From DAITMV01 sp046318595 (GTDB taxonomy: Bacteria; Pseudomonadota; Gammaproteobacteria; Burkholderiales; Burkholderiaceae_B), in NCBI GenBank assembly GCA_046318595.1, contig JBKCTV010000048.1:1-50182 (forward strand): DNA of 50,182 nt, written 5' to 3'. Made by a program: the position numbers and the translations under genes. The notes beneath the pieces were generated by a model. It did no database searches. It had not been told where the DNA came from and saw nothing but the letters and a program-made list of their open reading frames with translations. Below, piece by piece: positions 15,303 through 24,620 of this stretch. Every line of letters starts with the position of its first letter. Position 1 is the stretch's first letter.

Positions 15303-15941
15303 TCAGGATGACGCCCCGACGATGCGCCGGTCGAGGAGCGCGCGCGCCACGGTACCGGGATCGGTATACTCCAGCTCACCGCCAATCGGGACGCCGCGCG
15401 CCAGCCGGCTGACCTGCAAGCCGGCGTGGCGCAAACGTTCGCTTAGAAAAAATGCCGTGGCTTCGCCCTCGTTGGTGAAGTTATTGGCCAGAATGACCTC
15501 AACCACCAGGCCATCGTCGACCCGGCCCAGTAACTGACCGATGGCGATATCGTCCGGACCGATGCCTTCGAGCGGTGAACAGCGCCCCATCAGCACAAAA
15601 TACAAACCACGGTAGGTGGCGGTCGCTTCGATGGTCAACAGGTCGGCCGGCGTTTCAACGACGCACAGTGTGCGGGGGTCGCGCGCCGGGTCGGCGCAGA
15701 TCGAGCACAGCTCGCTGTTGGTGAAACTGTTGCAGCGAATACAGTGGCTGGTCAGGCGCGCGGCATCGAGCAAGGCCTGTCCGAGGACCATGGCGCCACC
15801 GCGGTCGTGCTGCAAGAGATGAAAAGCCATGCGCTGAGCGGATTTGGGCCCAACGCCGGGCAGCTTGCGCAAGGCGTCGATCAAGCTGCTCAGCTGCGGC
15901 GGCGTATGCCGCTCGGAGTGCTGGGCCAACGGTCGGCTCAC
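15303..15941 (-). CDS. recR: Recombination mediator protein RecR
   Basis: RecR acts with RecF and RecO to load RecA on gapped DNA. The 212-residue product has a helix-hairpin-helix near the start (LRKLPGVGPKSAQRMAFHLL), a four-cysteine zinc finger (CIRCNSFTNSELCSIC) and a Toprim domain (VVETPADLLTIEAT, followed by GRCSPLEGIGPDDI). The C-terminal motif SRLARGVPIGGELEYTD is complete. The start is a GTG at 15941 just 3 bases after the ybaB stop; the ribosome site there is cramped and the N-terminal 15 residues are less conserved, so the true start could lie a little further in. It is part of dnaX-ybaB-recR. Confidence 0.96.
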   Translation of the reverse strand: MSRPLAQHSERHTPPQLSSLIDALRKLPGVGPKSAQRMAFHLLQHDRGGAMVLGQALLDAARLTSHCIRCNSFTNSELCSICADPARDPRTLCVVETPADLLTIEATATYRGLYFVLMGRCSPLEGIGPDDIAIGQLLGRVDDGLVVEVILANNFTNEGEATAFFLSERLRHAGLQVSRLARGVPIGGELEYTDPGTVARALLDRRIVGASS

Positions 15942-15944
15942 CCC

Positions 15945-16268
15945 TTAAAACGGCATCTTCAGGCCTGGGATGGACGGCATGCCGGCCGTCACATGCGCCA
16001 TTTTTTCCTGCATCAGCGCTTCGGCCTTGCGCACCGCGTCGTTGAACGCCGCCGCGACCAGGTCTTCCAGCATGTCCTTGTCGTCGGCCAGCAGACTGGG
16101 ATCGATCACCACACGCTTCACGTCGTGTTTGCAGGTCATGGTGACCTTGACCAGACCGCCACCGGATTGGCCGTCGACCTCGGTTTTGGCCGACTCGTCC
16201 TGCATTTTTTGCATCTTGTTCTGCATTTCCTGGGCCTGTTTCATGAGGCCGGCGAGTTGATTTTTCAT
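15945..16268 (-). CDS. ybaB: YbaB/EbfC nucleoid-associated protein
   Basis: YbaB/EbfC proteins are small dimeric DNA-binding proteins that coat the nucleoid. The 107-residue product starts with the helical segment MKNQLAGLMKQAQEMQNKMQ, followed by the conserved GGGLVKVTMTCKHDVKRVVID and the C-terminal helix DLVAAAFNDAVRKAEALMQE, ending in Gly/Pro with LKMPF. Length and order match the family. It lies between dnaX (22 bases) and recR (3 bases), the standard bacterial arrangement. Confidence 0.96.
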   Translation of the reverse strand: MKNQLAGLMKQAQEMQNKMQKMQDESAKTEVDGQSGGGLVKVTMTCKHDVKRVVIDPSLLADDKDMLEDLVAAAFNDAVRKAEALMQEKMAHVTAGMPSIPGLKMPF

Positions 16269-16290
16269 GGCATGGTTTCCTTATTGAATA

Positions 16291-17910
16291 TCAGGCGAGC
16301 GAACGAACGCTGCCCTGGACGATGACGGCGCCCATCTGGCTTTTGAGATCGTTCAAAAAGCTGTCGTCGGCGACGGCCGATTCCGCCTGGCGCTGCTGTT
16401 CGTGGCGCTGAGCGGCCCGCGCGGCAGAGGCGGTCTTATCGACGTCGCCGATTTCCATTTTGAGCTTGAGCGGCGTCGCGAAAAACTGCTGCAGCAAATG
16501 TTCGATTTTAGCGGCGAAAGCCGGCTCGGCATAGGTTTTGACCGGCACCCGCAACGTCACGAGCCAAGTGTCGCCTTGCTGCACAGCGCCGACCCACTCG
16601 CTTTGCTGCAGACACTGCCCGGCCAGACCGCTGACCGCCATGCGTCCGACACGCTCGGGCCAGGCGGCCGGCTCAGGAAAATCCGGGGTGGCCGTCGTGG
16701 CTTTTATCGGCGCCGGGACCACGGGCTGGTCCACCGGAGGCTGGGCGGCACGCGTCGGAGCAATGGTCGCCGGCGGCGGTATGGTCGCCGACGCCGGTTT
16801 GACGGCAGGCTGCGTAAGGGATGCAGCGGCGGCCGGCACGAAAGCCAGCATCCGCAGCAGCGCCATGCCGAAGCCGGTGGCCTCGTCGGGCGCCAGATGC
16901 AGCTCGGCGCGCGCGTGGTTGGCGATTTGATAGACCAACTGCAAGGTGTCCGGTGCCAGCAGGCCCGCCAACTCGTGCAGCACCTCGGCCTGGTAGTCCG
17001 CGTCGATGGCGCTTGGCACCTGCTGCGCAACCGACAGGCGATACGCGAGTCCGGCCAGGTCCTGCAAGGCGGTCGCCACCGGCAGACTGCGTTCGGTCAT
17101 ATGCCGCGCAATGTCCAACAAGGCGCCGCCGTCACGCCGGGCCAGCGCCCGCAAAATGTCGAATAACTGCTCGGCGTCGATCGAGCCCAGCATGTTGCGA
17201 ACGGTTTGCACGGTGAGCTCGCCGGCGCTGTAAGCGATCGCCTGATCGGTCAGCGACAGCGCATCGCGCATGCTGCCTTGGGCGGCGTGCGCCAAGGGCG
17301 CGAGGGCTGCGGTCTCGAACGCGACGCCTTCGCTGGCAAGCACGTTTTGCAGATGCGCGATGATACGTTCCGCCGGCATCTGCTTGAGGTTGAACTGCAG
17401 ACAGCGCGACAGCACCGTCGGCGGAATTTTTTGTGGGTCGGTCGTGGCAAGAATGAATAAAATATGCGGCGGCGGCTCTTCAAGGGTTTTCAGCATCGCG
17501 TTGAACGCCGAGTTCGACAACATGTGCACTTCGTCGATCACGTACACCTTGTAACGCCCGGAGGTCGGCGCGTACAGCGCGTTGTCGAGCAAGGCGCGCA
17601 TTTCGTCGACCTTGGTGTTGGTGGCGGCGTCGACTTCGAGCAAATCGACGAAGCGCCCCTGGTCGATGTCCAGACAGGCGCGGCACTCGCCGCACGGCGT
17701 GGCAGACACCCCGACTTCGCAATTGACCGCCTTGGCGAGAATCCGCGCGATCGTCGTCTTGCCCACACCGCGGGTGCCGGTGAACAAATAGGCGTGATGC
17801 AGCCGCTGGTTTTCCAGGGCATGGTGCAAAGCCTTTACGACATGCTCCTGACCAACCAATGTAGAAAAACTGCGTGGCCGCCATTTGCGAGCCAAAACCT
17901 GTGTTGACAT
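16291..17910 (-). CDS. dnaX: DNA polymerase III subunit gamma/tau
   Basis: DnaX is the ATPase of the sliding-clamp loader and joins the polymerase cores. From ATG 17910 (MSTQVLARKWRPRSF) the product is 539 residues. Domain I has Walker A GTRGVGKTT (about 45-53), a zinc module (CGECRACLDI), Walker B VIDEVHMLS and the arginine-finger region PPTVLSRCLQFNL. Domain III follows, then a Pro/Ala-rich linker (about 375-430) and a tau-type C-terminal domain (KMEIGDVDKTASA). The frame is open further upstream but that part overlaps the 4.5S RNA gene. I saw no A-AAA-AAG slippery heptamer in the right frame, so a programmed gamma form is not evident. Confidence 0.96.
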   Translation of the reverse strand: MSTQVLARKWRPRSFSTLVGQEHVVKALHHALENQRLHHAYLFTGTRGVGKTTIARILAKAVNCEVGVSATPCGECRACLDIDQGRFVDLLEVDAATNTKVDEMRALLDNALYAPTSGRYKVYVIDEVHMLSNSAFNAMLKTLEEPPPHILFILATTDPQKIPPTVLSRCLQFNLKQMPAERIIAHLQNVLASEGVAFETAALAPLAHAAQGSMRDALSLTDQAIAYSAGELTVQTVRNMLGSIDAEQLFDILRALARRDGGALLDIARHMTERSLPVATALQDLAGLAYRLSVAQQVPSAIDADYQAEVLHELAGLLAPDTLQLVYQIANHARAELHLAPDEATGFGMALLRMLAFVPAAAASLTQPAVKPASATIPPPATIAPTRAAQPPVDQPVVPAPIKATTATPDFPEPAAWPERVGRMAVSGLAGQCLQQSEWVGAVQQGDTWLVTLRVPVKTYAEPAFAAKIEHLLQQFFATPLKLKMEIGDVDKTASAARAAQRHEQQRQAESAVADDSFLNDLKSQMGAVIVQGSVRSLA

Positions 17911-17931
17911 GTGCTTGCCTCGAGAAGACAG

Positions 17932-18036
17932 AGGCGAGCCTTTACCCCGGCACTGGCTTGACGATTGTGGCTGCTTCCTTCCGGACCTGACCAGGTTCAC
18001 CGCTACACCATGCGGGGAGGCCCGCCAGCTCGCATT
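17932..18036 (-). ncRNA. ffs: 4.5S RNA of the signal recognition particle
   Basis: The minus strand holds the conserved SRP RNA tip: ACCTGGTCAGG, then CCGGAAGGAAGCAGCC, which forms the Ffh-binding asymmetric loops and GGAA tetraloop. On both sides are the matching arms CCCCGCATGG...GTGCCGGGG, and the outer strands GCGAGC (5') and GCTCGC (3') pair to close the hairpin. The length is about 105 nt, close to E. coli 4.5S. It lies just upstream of dnaX in the same direction, a common proteobacterial position. Ends are approximate. Confidence 0.93.
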
Positions 18037-18155
18037 CTAGCATTGTTGGGCCACGTCCCTTGAACGGTTGAATTGTTGAAGCAAATACGCCTTGCCTTTA
18101 AAAAGCCACACCGCTGCAGCGGCACGGACAGCCGTCAGTGTGCATACTAAAACGA

Positions 18156-21100
18156 CTAAACATCGACCCGAGTGATCGATCCCCGGCGGTCGATCAGCAA
18201 CAAGCGCGGCGCCTGCGTCGCACCTACCGCCAGCGTCTGCATGAGCAAGGTCCGGTAGCGCAGCAACTGCGCGCGATACGCCTCGACGGCGCCCGCCGGC
18301 ACGCTCCATTTGAAGTCGAGCACATACCATTGCCCGTTCAAATACACGATGCGGTCGGCACGGTGGGCGCATCCCTGGTCATCGATCCACTCGAACTCGC
18401 TCCAGGCCGCGCCTTCGCCATCGAACAAGCCTGCCCGCAATAAGCCAACGACCTCGGGCGCGTGCAGCAAAGCCAATACCGCCGTGCGCACCTCCTCGAC
18501 TGCTGCGTCGTCGAGCGGCCGGAACAGTTTTTCGAGACGATCCAAACGTCCCGCCCACCAGGCTGCAAAACTGTCGAAGGCCGATGCGTCCAGCTGCTCC
18601 ACACAGGCATGCCAGGCAATGCCCTGGTCGCGCGGCAACAGTTCCGGTTCGAGCAGATGCCGCCCAACGGCGCGCCCGAGCTTGACGGGCGGCGACAACC
18701 GCCGCCAGGGCACCAGGCCGGCAGTATCCTCGACCGCCGCAGCGCCGGCAGCCGCAGCACCAGCCTCGGAACGATGCGGCCACTCGGCATGCACCGTGGT
18801 GGCGAACGGCGCCAGCCGCTCGTACCAGTTGTCAGCTTGCGAGGCGCGCTCTACCGCCGACACATGCACTGTCGATCGGGCGCGGGTCAACGCCACGTAG
18901 AGTAAATGGTCCTGCTCGTCGCGCTCGGCCTGCGCTTCGCTGTCGAACCACGCCGCGCGCGCCAGACCGCGTTCGTCGGCCCGGCCATACACGGACAGGT
19001 GACGCGGCCGGTCAGCGCCGGCAGGCCAGACCGTCAGCCAGGCCGGTTCGCCGGACGCACGGGTTGCCGCCGCATCAGCCGCCGCCAGCCAGACATGCTC
19101 GGCTTCCAGGCCCTTGGCGGCATGCACGGTCAGAATCCGCACGGCATCGGCCTCGACACCGCTTTGCGCCTCTGCCGTGCCATGTTCGGCCAGCCGCGCA
19201 GCGTGCTCGATGGCTTGGGCCAGGCTCGGAAAACGGCCCTGCTCAAGGCTGAGCGCCCATTGCAACAGCCACGGCCAGTGCGTCTGCGCCAGATGCCGCT
19301 CGGCGCTCGGCGCCAGGCGGACATAGCGCTCGATAGCGTCGCTCGTATGCACGATGTAATCGAGCGCGTCGTGCAGCGGCAGGCGTTGCGCTCGGGCGCT
19401 CCAGTCGCGCAGCGTGGCGACGACGGCGTCGCCACCCGGAACGGTCGGCAAGGCCTCCCAAACGCTCGGCAGATGGGCATCAAGCAAGCTTTGGAGCTGC
19501 TCGTTGCGCAGGCCGAACAGAGGGCTGCGCAGCACGGTCAGCAGCGCCAGACTGTTGAACGGACTATGCAAAACGCGCAGCAGCGCCAGCGTATCGACCC
19601 ATAGCAGTGAGGCGAAGCGCCCGCCTTTGTTATGCACAGCATGCGGAATCCCCAGCGTCTGCATGGCGCGGCTGACCGGCTGGGCGGCCTGGTGGGTGCG
19701 CACCAGCACGAGCATGTCCGACCACTGGCGTAACTCGCCCTGGGCCCGCAAACGCTGCAGTTCGCGGCCGATCGCCAGGGCTTCGGCCCACTGCGCGGCG
19801 GCGGTCGGGTCCAAAGTGGCACTGCCGTCGCGCGGCTCGGTGAGCCAGTCGCGGGTGACGCTGGCAGCGGTTTTTTCGCCGCGCGGCAGACGGGGATACA
19901 GCACAACGCCGCCGCCCTGCGTCGCGCTGATCGAAACGTGCGGGCGGAACGGGGTTCGGCCGCGCTGCCGCTCCGCAGTGAATACGTCGTTGAGCACAGC
20001 CGTGACAGCCGCACCGCAGCGCCGCGTCTGGTCGGTGGGCAAGACCACCGCGCCGAAACGCTCGACCAGCCATTCGCGTGCAATGTCGAACAGCCGCGCC
20101 TCGGCACGGCGAAACCGGTAAATCGACTGCTTGGGATCGCCCACCAGAAACACGCTTGGCGCATCCTGCGCATGATATTCCTCCAGCCACGAGCGCAACA
20201 CCAGCCATTGCACGGGGTTCGTATCTTGAAACTCGTCGACCAGCAGATGGCGCGTCCGGATGTCGAGCTTTTCGCGCACATAGGGCCCAAGCGCCGCATC
20301 CCGCAGCAGATCGAGCGCCGTCATTTCCAGGTCATCGAAGTCGCAAACACCGGCCTCGGCTTTACAGGTGGCATAGGCGTCGAACAGCAGCGGCGCCAAC
20401 AGCAGGGCCGCCCGGGTGAGCCGCCAGCTCTGCGCATCGCAGCGGCGCGCGCAGGCGTTCAGCCAAGCGCTTTGCACCTGCTCAACCACGTCGGTAAACC
20501 GCGTCTCGTCGACCTGCCGGCCCAGGTCTTTGGTGAACCGGAAGCTGCGCGGTTGACCGCTCTGCGTCAGCAGCAGGCCGTGCAGCGTCGCGCCGTCGCG
20601 TTCGCTCAGCGCCGCCTCCAGGGCGCTGGCGGTTTTTTGCTGCGCAGCCGTCCCCTGACTGAGCCAGTGCGCCAGACGAGCCAGCCGGGCGCACCAATCG
20701 GCGTCGGCGAATTGCGCCGCCGGCCAGTCGCTGTCCGGTTCAACCGCAAAATCGCTTTGCAGGCTACGCCAAAAATCGTCGCTCGCACCGTCGCCGCCCC
20801 GCCACAGGCGGTACACCAGGCGCTGGGACAACAAACCTTTCAACAAATTACGGGTGTTGAACAAACCATAAGTCTCGAGCAGCAACTGGAAACTCTGCGC
20901 CGCCGGAGTATCGTCGCTTTGCTCGGACAAGGTCCGCCAGACGGCGGCCAGGGCTTGCTCCTGCCAATAGCCGAGCTGCTCGGTGGGCTCGGCCTGCCGC
21001 GAAAACCCCGATTGCAAGGGGGCCAACTGACACAGCGACGCGAACCAGCCGTGAAACGTATTGACGACCACGCCATACGGCGACTCGAACACCCGCTCGG

Positions 21101-21410
21101 CCAAGCCCCGGGCCGCAGCCCGGGTGGCAGCGTCGGTCGGACAGGCGCGTTCGCTCAACAAGTGCGTCAACGCGCCGTCGTCGGCCATCGCGCACGCCCA
21201 GAGCAACTGATCGAGGCGTTCACGCATTTCCTGCGCGGCCTTGCGGGTGAATGTGATCGCCAAAATATGCTCGGGCTGCTCGCCAGCGAGCAACAGCCGA
21301 AACAGCCGGGTGATCAACAGCCACGTCTTGCCGCTGCCGGCGCAGGCCTCGACCACCGCCGACCGCGCCGGGTCGGTTGCCAACCGAGTCAACTCGCTGG
21401 TCTGGCTCAT
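18156..21410 (-). CDS. UvrD-family helicase-nuclease, AddA/RecB-like
   Basis: The 1084-residue protein begins at an ATG that overlaps the upstream AddB-like gene by 4 bases. Helicase motifs of superfamily 1A are in order: VVEACAGSGKTWLL (motif I, Lys28), AITFTRKAAQEMR (Ia), LVDEFQDTNPVQW (II), FLVGDPKQSIYRFRRAE (III), TVHAAKGLEAEHVWL and YVALTRARSTVHVS. The C-terminal 150 residues form a PD-(D/E)XK nuclease with ADRIVYLNGQWYVLDFKW. It should unwind and process DNA ends for double-strand break repair. The pair resembles AddAB, and the betaproteobacterial group often annotated as a probable DNA repair pair, rather than canonical RecBCD. Length and motifs are complete. Confidence 0.88.
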   Translation of the reverse strand: MSQTSELTRLATDPARSAVVEACAGSGKTWLLITRLFRLLLAGEQPEHILAITFTRKAAQEMRERLDQLLWACAMADDGALTHLLSERACPTDAATRAAARGLAERVFESPYGVVVNTFHGWFASLCQLAPLQSGFSRQAEPTEQLGYWQEQALAAVWRTLSEQSDDTPAAQSFQLLLETYGLFNTRNLLKGLLSQRLVYRLWRGGDGASDDFWRSLQSDFAVEPDSDWPAAQFADADWCARLARLAHWLSQGTAAQQKTASALEAALSERDGATLHGLLLTQSGQPRSFRFTKDLGRQVDETRFTDVVEQVQSAWLNACARRCDAQSWRLTRAALLLAPLLFDAYATCKAEAGVCDFDDLEMTALDLLRDAALGPYVREKLDIRTRHLLVDEFQDTNPVQWLVLRSWLEEYHAQDAPSVFLVGDPKQSIYRFRRAEARLFDIAREWLVERFGAVVLPTDQTRRCGAAVTAVLNDVFTAERQRGRTPFRPHVSISATQGGGVVLYPRLPRGEKTAASVTRDWLTEPRDGSATLDPTAAAQWAEALAIGRELQRLRAQGELRQWSDMLVLVRTHQAAQPVSRAMQTLGIPHAVHNKGGRFASLLWVDTLALLRVLHSPFNSLALLTVLRSPLFGLRNEQLQSLLDAHLPSVWEALPTVPGGDAVVATLRDWSARAQRLPLHDALDYIVHTSDAIERYVRLAPSAERHLAQTHWPWLLQWALSLEQGRFPSLAQAIEHAARLAEHGTAEAQSGVEADAVRILTVHAAKGLEAEHVWLAAADAAATRASGEPAWLTVWPAGADRPRHLSVYGRADERGLARAAWFDSEAQAERDEQDHLLYVALTRARSTVHVSAVERASQADNWYERLAPFATTVHAEWPHRSEAGAAAAGAAAVEDTAGLVPWRRLSPPVKLGRAVGRHLLEPELLPRDQGIAWHACVEQLDASAFDSFAAWWAGRLDRLEKLFRPLDDAAVEEVRTAVLALLHAPEVVGLLRAGLFDGEGAAWSEFEWIDDQGCAHRADRIVYLNGQWYVLDFKWSVPAGAVEAYRAQLLRYRTLLMQTLAVGATQAPRLLLIDRRGSITRVDV

Positions 21411-24070
21411 CGGTCGGGACTTTCGACCGTGTCGGACAGCGCAGCCGGGCTCCACCACGCCGCGCGACAGGCGCCGGCGACCGGGCAATGCGCACAGGCT
21501 GCGCCCGGCAGAGGCCGCGCGGGTTCGGCATCATCCGCCAAACGCGTCAGGGCCGCGCGTAGAGCAAGAATCCAGCGCTCGCCCCAGCCGTCGCTCGCGC
21601 CGTCGTCAGGCGGCTCGACCGGCACCGCCACCACCTCGCGTGTGCCGATGTTAAGAAAATCGAGCTGCGCCGCTGGCGCGTCCAGTAACCATTGATAGGC
21701 CGCCAATTGCGGCCAGCTCAGGGGCTGGGCGGCCTGGCGCTGCACGTTTTGGGAGTTACCGGTTTTGATGTCGACGATGCGCAGCGCCGTGGCGTCGTCC
21801 GCTCGCCGTTCGAGCAGATCGCAGCGACCATGGATAGTCAAGGTCCGCCCGTTCCGCCCGAACGTCGTCGAGCGCTCGGCCCGTTCCTCCAGCGCCACGA
21901 CCATCCAACCGGCACGCGCCCGTTCGCTCAGCAAGCGCAGGGTCGGGCGCGCCACCCGCTGCCACTGGCGGCGTTCGCCATACAGCAAAGCCTGCTGCGC
22001 CCGTGGCAAGCTTTTCCAGACATCGGTCAACGCACGGTCCAGCACGACCGACAAGGCGTCGAGGTCGCCCTGCTGCAACGCCGCAAAGGTGACGCTTCCA
22101 TAAAACGCCTCGATGACCGCGTGAATCAGTTCTCCCCGGCCACGGGCCACGCCAGCCAGGCCCAGGGCCTGCGGCTCGTCAATCCAGCCGCTGGTCCGCT
22201 GCAGCGCGAAGCGCAGCGGACAGGCCGCCAGGTCGGACGCCGCGGCGACCGATAAGCGCACGGCCGGTACGGCAAAAAAGCCAGCGGCGATGACCGGCGC
22301 CAGCCGCTGGGTCATCTGGCGCGGCAAGCTGTCGTCTCCGGGCTCGATGATCTGCAGCCAGGGCGACGCGCGCTCGGCCGCCCGGCGATGCCAATAAATC
22401 GTCAGGCGCTCCAGCAAACCGCTCAGCCGCTCGGCCTGTCCGTCGTTGTGCTCGGCATGCAGGAGCACACACTCCTGCGCGGTGGCCATCAGCTCGACCA
22501 GGACGCTGAACTGCTGCTCGCGCTTTTGCAAAGGGCCGGGCAGGCCCATTTCAGCAGCCACGGCCGGCGGCAGCAAACCAGGCGGCGACGGTAAAAACAA
22601 ACGTTCAGCGCAGCCCAGCACGAGCACCCGCTCGCACCGTTGCAGGCGCAACGCCGACAGCGGCAGCATGCGCACGGGGCTGTCGGTCGCCAGCGGCTCG
22701 AAACGCTCCTGCTCGCACACTTTGGCCCAAACCATGCTCCACTGCGACGCCGCGACCGGCGCATCCAGGCCGGCCCGCGCCAGCATGCGCAGCAAACCAA
22801 CGCAAGCCGCGCCGGCCGCATCGTGCCGAAAATGCGCCGCGATGCCGAGCGCGCTCAAAAGCTGCAAGCTCGCTTCGGCCCATCCGCTCAGGGAAAGCGA
22901 GGAGTGCTCCGCGCCATGGCTCAGCCAGCGCTCGACCGCCGCGCTGAAGCGCCGCCAGGGCGCGGCCATTTGCGCCGCATGAGCCGGCTGCTCGGCCAGA
23001 CTGCGGCCCAGCGCTGCAAGCTCGGGCCACTGGGCGTGCTCGCCCAAGCTGCGCCACTGCCCCAACAAGGCCCGGCGAAACGCCGCATCGGTCAGCCACG
23101 GCGGGTCATCGAGCCACTCCGGCTCCAGAATGCCATGCAGCCCGGCGGCCGTTGGCTGGGCAAGCCAATCGATCCACTGTTTCAGCCAGGCAGCCGCCCG
23201 GGTCGTCGACAAGGCCCAACCGGACCGGTCCTGCACCAGCACCCCCTCGCGTTCGAGCAGGGCACGGACACGCCGGGCAACGCTGCGATCAAGGACCGCC
23301 ACGGCGATCGGCCGGGCCATGTCCTCGGCCAACCACCGCATCACAGTGGCGACGGCCTGCCGGGCCTGCATTTCCGGATCAGCCGTACGCTGCAGGTGGG
23401 CCTGCGCGGTCCAGGGAGCCCAGTGATCGAAAGCCGCCAGATCGACGCGGGTGTCGAAACGCCTTATGGTTTTGGCCGCCGCATACTGCTCCACCCACCA
23501 CGCGGCCTGCGGTTCGCCGTCCCACACCCAGAGCAACTCGCGAACCGCCGCCCAGCGGCCCGGCTCCGGCGAAGCTGGCAGGCTGTCAGCCAGCTCGTCG
23601 GCATACGACTCGGCGATGAGCCGCACCACCGCCGTTTCGGGCCCGGCCAACGCGATTCGGGCCGAATATCCGGCCAGCATGGCGGCCGACTGCGGTAGCT
23701 GCGCGGCATATTGCAGCGCCAGGCCGTAATACTCCTGCGCCAGAGACCAGCGTTGCGCAGCGCTCAACTGCCCGGTCAGCAGCGGCGCATCCTTCAACAG
23801 CCCGTCGATGGCGGCCACGAGTTGCAGTTGTGTGGCCGCCCCGGCGCGGCGCGCCAGGCCATCGACGGTCAGTATCCAGGGTGCGGCTTGCGCCGGCCGG
23901 CCGTTGTGCCGCAAATAGCGCCCGAGCGCCGCCCGCAGAGGCGCCAGATGCTCGACCCCGGGCACCAGCCAGGCACGCGCCGGGTCGCCACCATCGGCCA
24001 CCCCGACCGCAGCAACGATCGCATCCCAGGGCTGGGCCGACGCCCACAACGGTTTATCGTGTTCGATCAC
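21407..24070 (-). CDS. AddB-like PD-(D/E)XK nuclease/inactive helicase partner
   Basis: The 887-residue product is the partner of the downstream helicase. No proper Walker A is seen in the N-terminal two thirds, which has the layout of an inactivated helicase (VPGVEHLAPLRAALGRYLRH, VLVLGCAERLFLP). The C-terminal third is a RecB-type nuclease: RGELIHAVIEAFYG, GRCDLLE, RIVDIKTGNSQ and SWPQLAAYQWLL. One cysteine before this domain (AASDLAACPLRF, about residue 615) plus the C-terminal CAHCPVAGAC would form the 4Fe-4S staple typical of AddB nucleases. It is the first gene of the pair and is divergent from trxA. Confidence 0.85.
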   Translation of the reverse strand: MIEHDKPLWASAQPWDAIVAAVGVADGGDPARAWLVPGVEHLAPLRAALGRYLRHNGRPAQAAPWILTVDGLARRAGAATQLQLVAAIDGLLKDAPLLTGQLSAAQRWSLAQEYYGLALQYAAQLPQSAAMLAGYSARIALAGPETAVVRLIAESYADELADSLPASPEPGRWAAVRELLWVWDGEPQAAWWVEQYAAAKTIRRFDTRVDLAAFDHWAPWTAQAHLQRTADPEMQARQAVATVMRWLAEDMARPIAVAVLDRSVARRVRALLEREGVLVQDRSGWALSTTRAAAWLKQWIDWLAQPTAAGLHGILEPEWLDDPPWLTDAAFRRALLGQWRSLGEHAQWPELAALGRSLAEQPAHAAQMAAPWRRFSAAVERWLSHGAEHSSLSLSGWAEASLQLLSALGIAAHFRHDAAGAACVGLLRMLARAGLDAPVAASQWSMVWAKVCEQERFEPLATDSPVRMLPLSALRLQRCERVLVLGCAERLFLPSPPGLLPPAVAAEMGLPGPLQKREQQFSVLVELMATAQECVLLHAEHNDGQAERLSGLLERLTIYWHRRAAERASPWLQIIEPGDDSLPRQMTQRLAPVIAAGFFAVPAVRLSVAAASDLAACPLRFALQRTSGWIDEPQALGLAGVARGRGELIHAVIEAFYGSVTFAALQQGDLDALSVVLDRALTDVWKSLPRAQQALLYGERRQWQRVARPTLRLLSERARAGWMVVALEERAERSTTFGRNGRTLTIHGRCDLLERRADDATALRIVDIKTGNSQNVQRQAAQPLSWPQLAAYQWLLDAPAAQLDFLNIGTREVVAVPVEPPDDGASDGWGERWILALRAALTRLADDAEPARPLPGAACAHCPVAGACRAAWWSPAALSDTVESPDR

Positions 24071-24173
24071 GTTCAGAAAATGCCTCGACAGGCAGTGGAC
24101 GAGCGGCGCATTGGCGCTTTTTTTTCTTTCACGGTAACATCACTATCATATCGATTGTCATTAAAGGATAGGC

Positions 24174-24503
24174 ATGAGCAGCGATCTGATCAAACACGTT
24201 AGCGACGCATCTTTCGAAGCCGACGTTTTGAAAGCCGAAAGCCCTGTATTGGTCGACTACTGGGCAGAGTGGTGCGGCCCCTGCAAAATGATCGCCCCGA
24301 TACTCGACGACATTTCCAAAGAATATACCGGCCGGCTGCAAATCGCCAAAATGAACGTCGACGAAAACACCGCCACGCCCGCCAAATACGGCATTCGCGG
24401 CATTCCGACCCTGATGATGTTCAAAAACGGGGCGGTGGTCGCCACCAAGGTGGGAGCGCTGTCCAAGTCGCAATTGGCCGCCTTCATCGACAGTCATCTG
24501 TAA
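24174..24503 (+). CDS. trxA: Thioredoxin 1
   Basis: Thioredoxin is the general cytoplasmic disulfide reductant. The 109-residue product carries the active site WCGPCK (Cys34 and Cys37) after VLVDYWAE, the buried Asp in the same segment, and the cis-proline loop GIRGIPTLMMF. It ends AAFIDSHL as expected. The ATG is preceded by AAAGGA at good spacing. It lies between the addB-like gene (divergent) and rho, and trxA-rho is a common proteobacterial pair. Confidence 0.98.
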   Translation: MSSDLIKHVSDASFEADVLKAESPVLVDYWAEWCGPCKMIAPILDDISKEYTGRLQIAKMNVDENTATPAKYGIRGIPTLMMFKNGAVVATKVGALSKSQLAAFIDSHL

Positions 24504-24620
24504 TCGCCGCAACGTTTTTCTAGAATTGGCTGGCATTAATGATATTCCTGGGTGATACTTAAACATATCGCCCGCTAAACAAGCACCCTCTTCCTTCCTT
24601 CTTTACCTCTCTGATCCCCT

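Noticed and set aside
17420..17435. A-run in dnaX as a programmed -1 frameshift site
   Set aside because: The run reads CAA AAA ATT in frame, so the slippery heptamer phase is wrong, and it lies in the ATPase domain, much too early for a gamma product.
19938..21695. 585-residue plus-strand frame opposite the AddA-like helicase
   Set aside because: Arg/Gln/Ala-rich antisense shadow of a clear helicase gene; other long plus-strand frames at 22640-23698 and 16402-17166 are the same kind.
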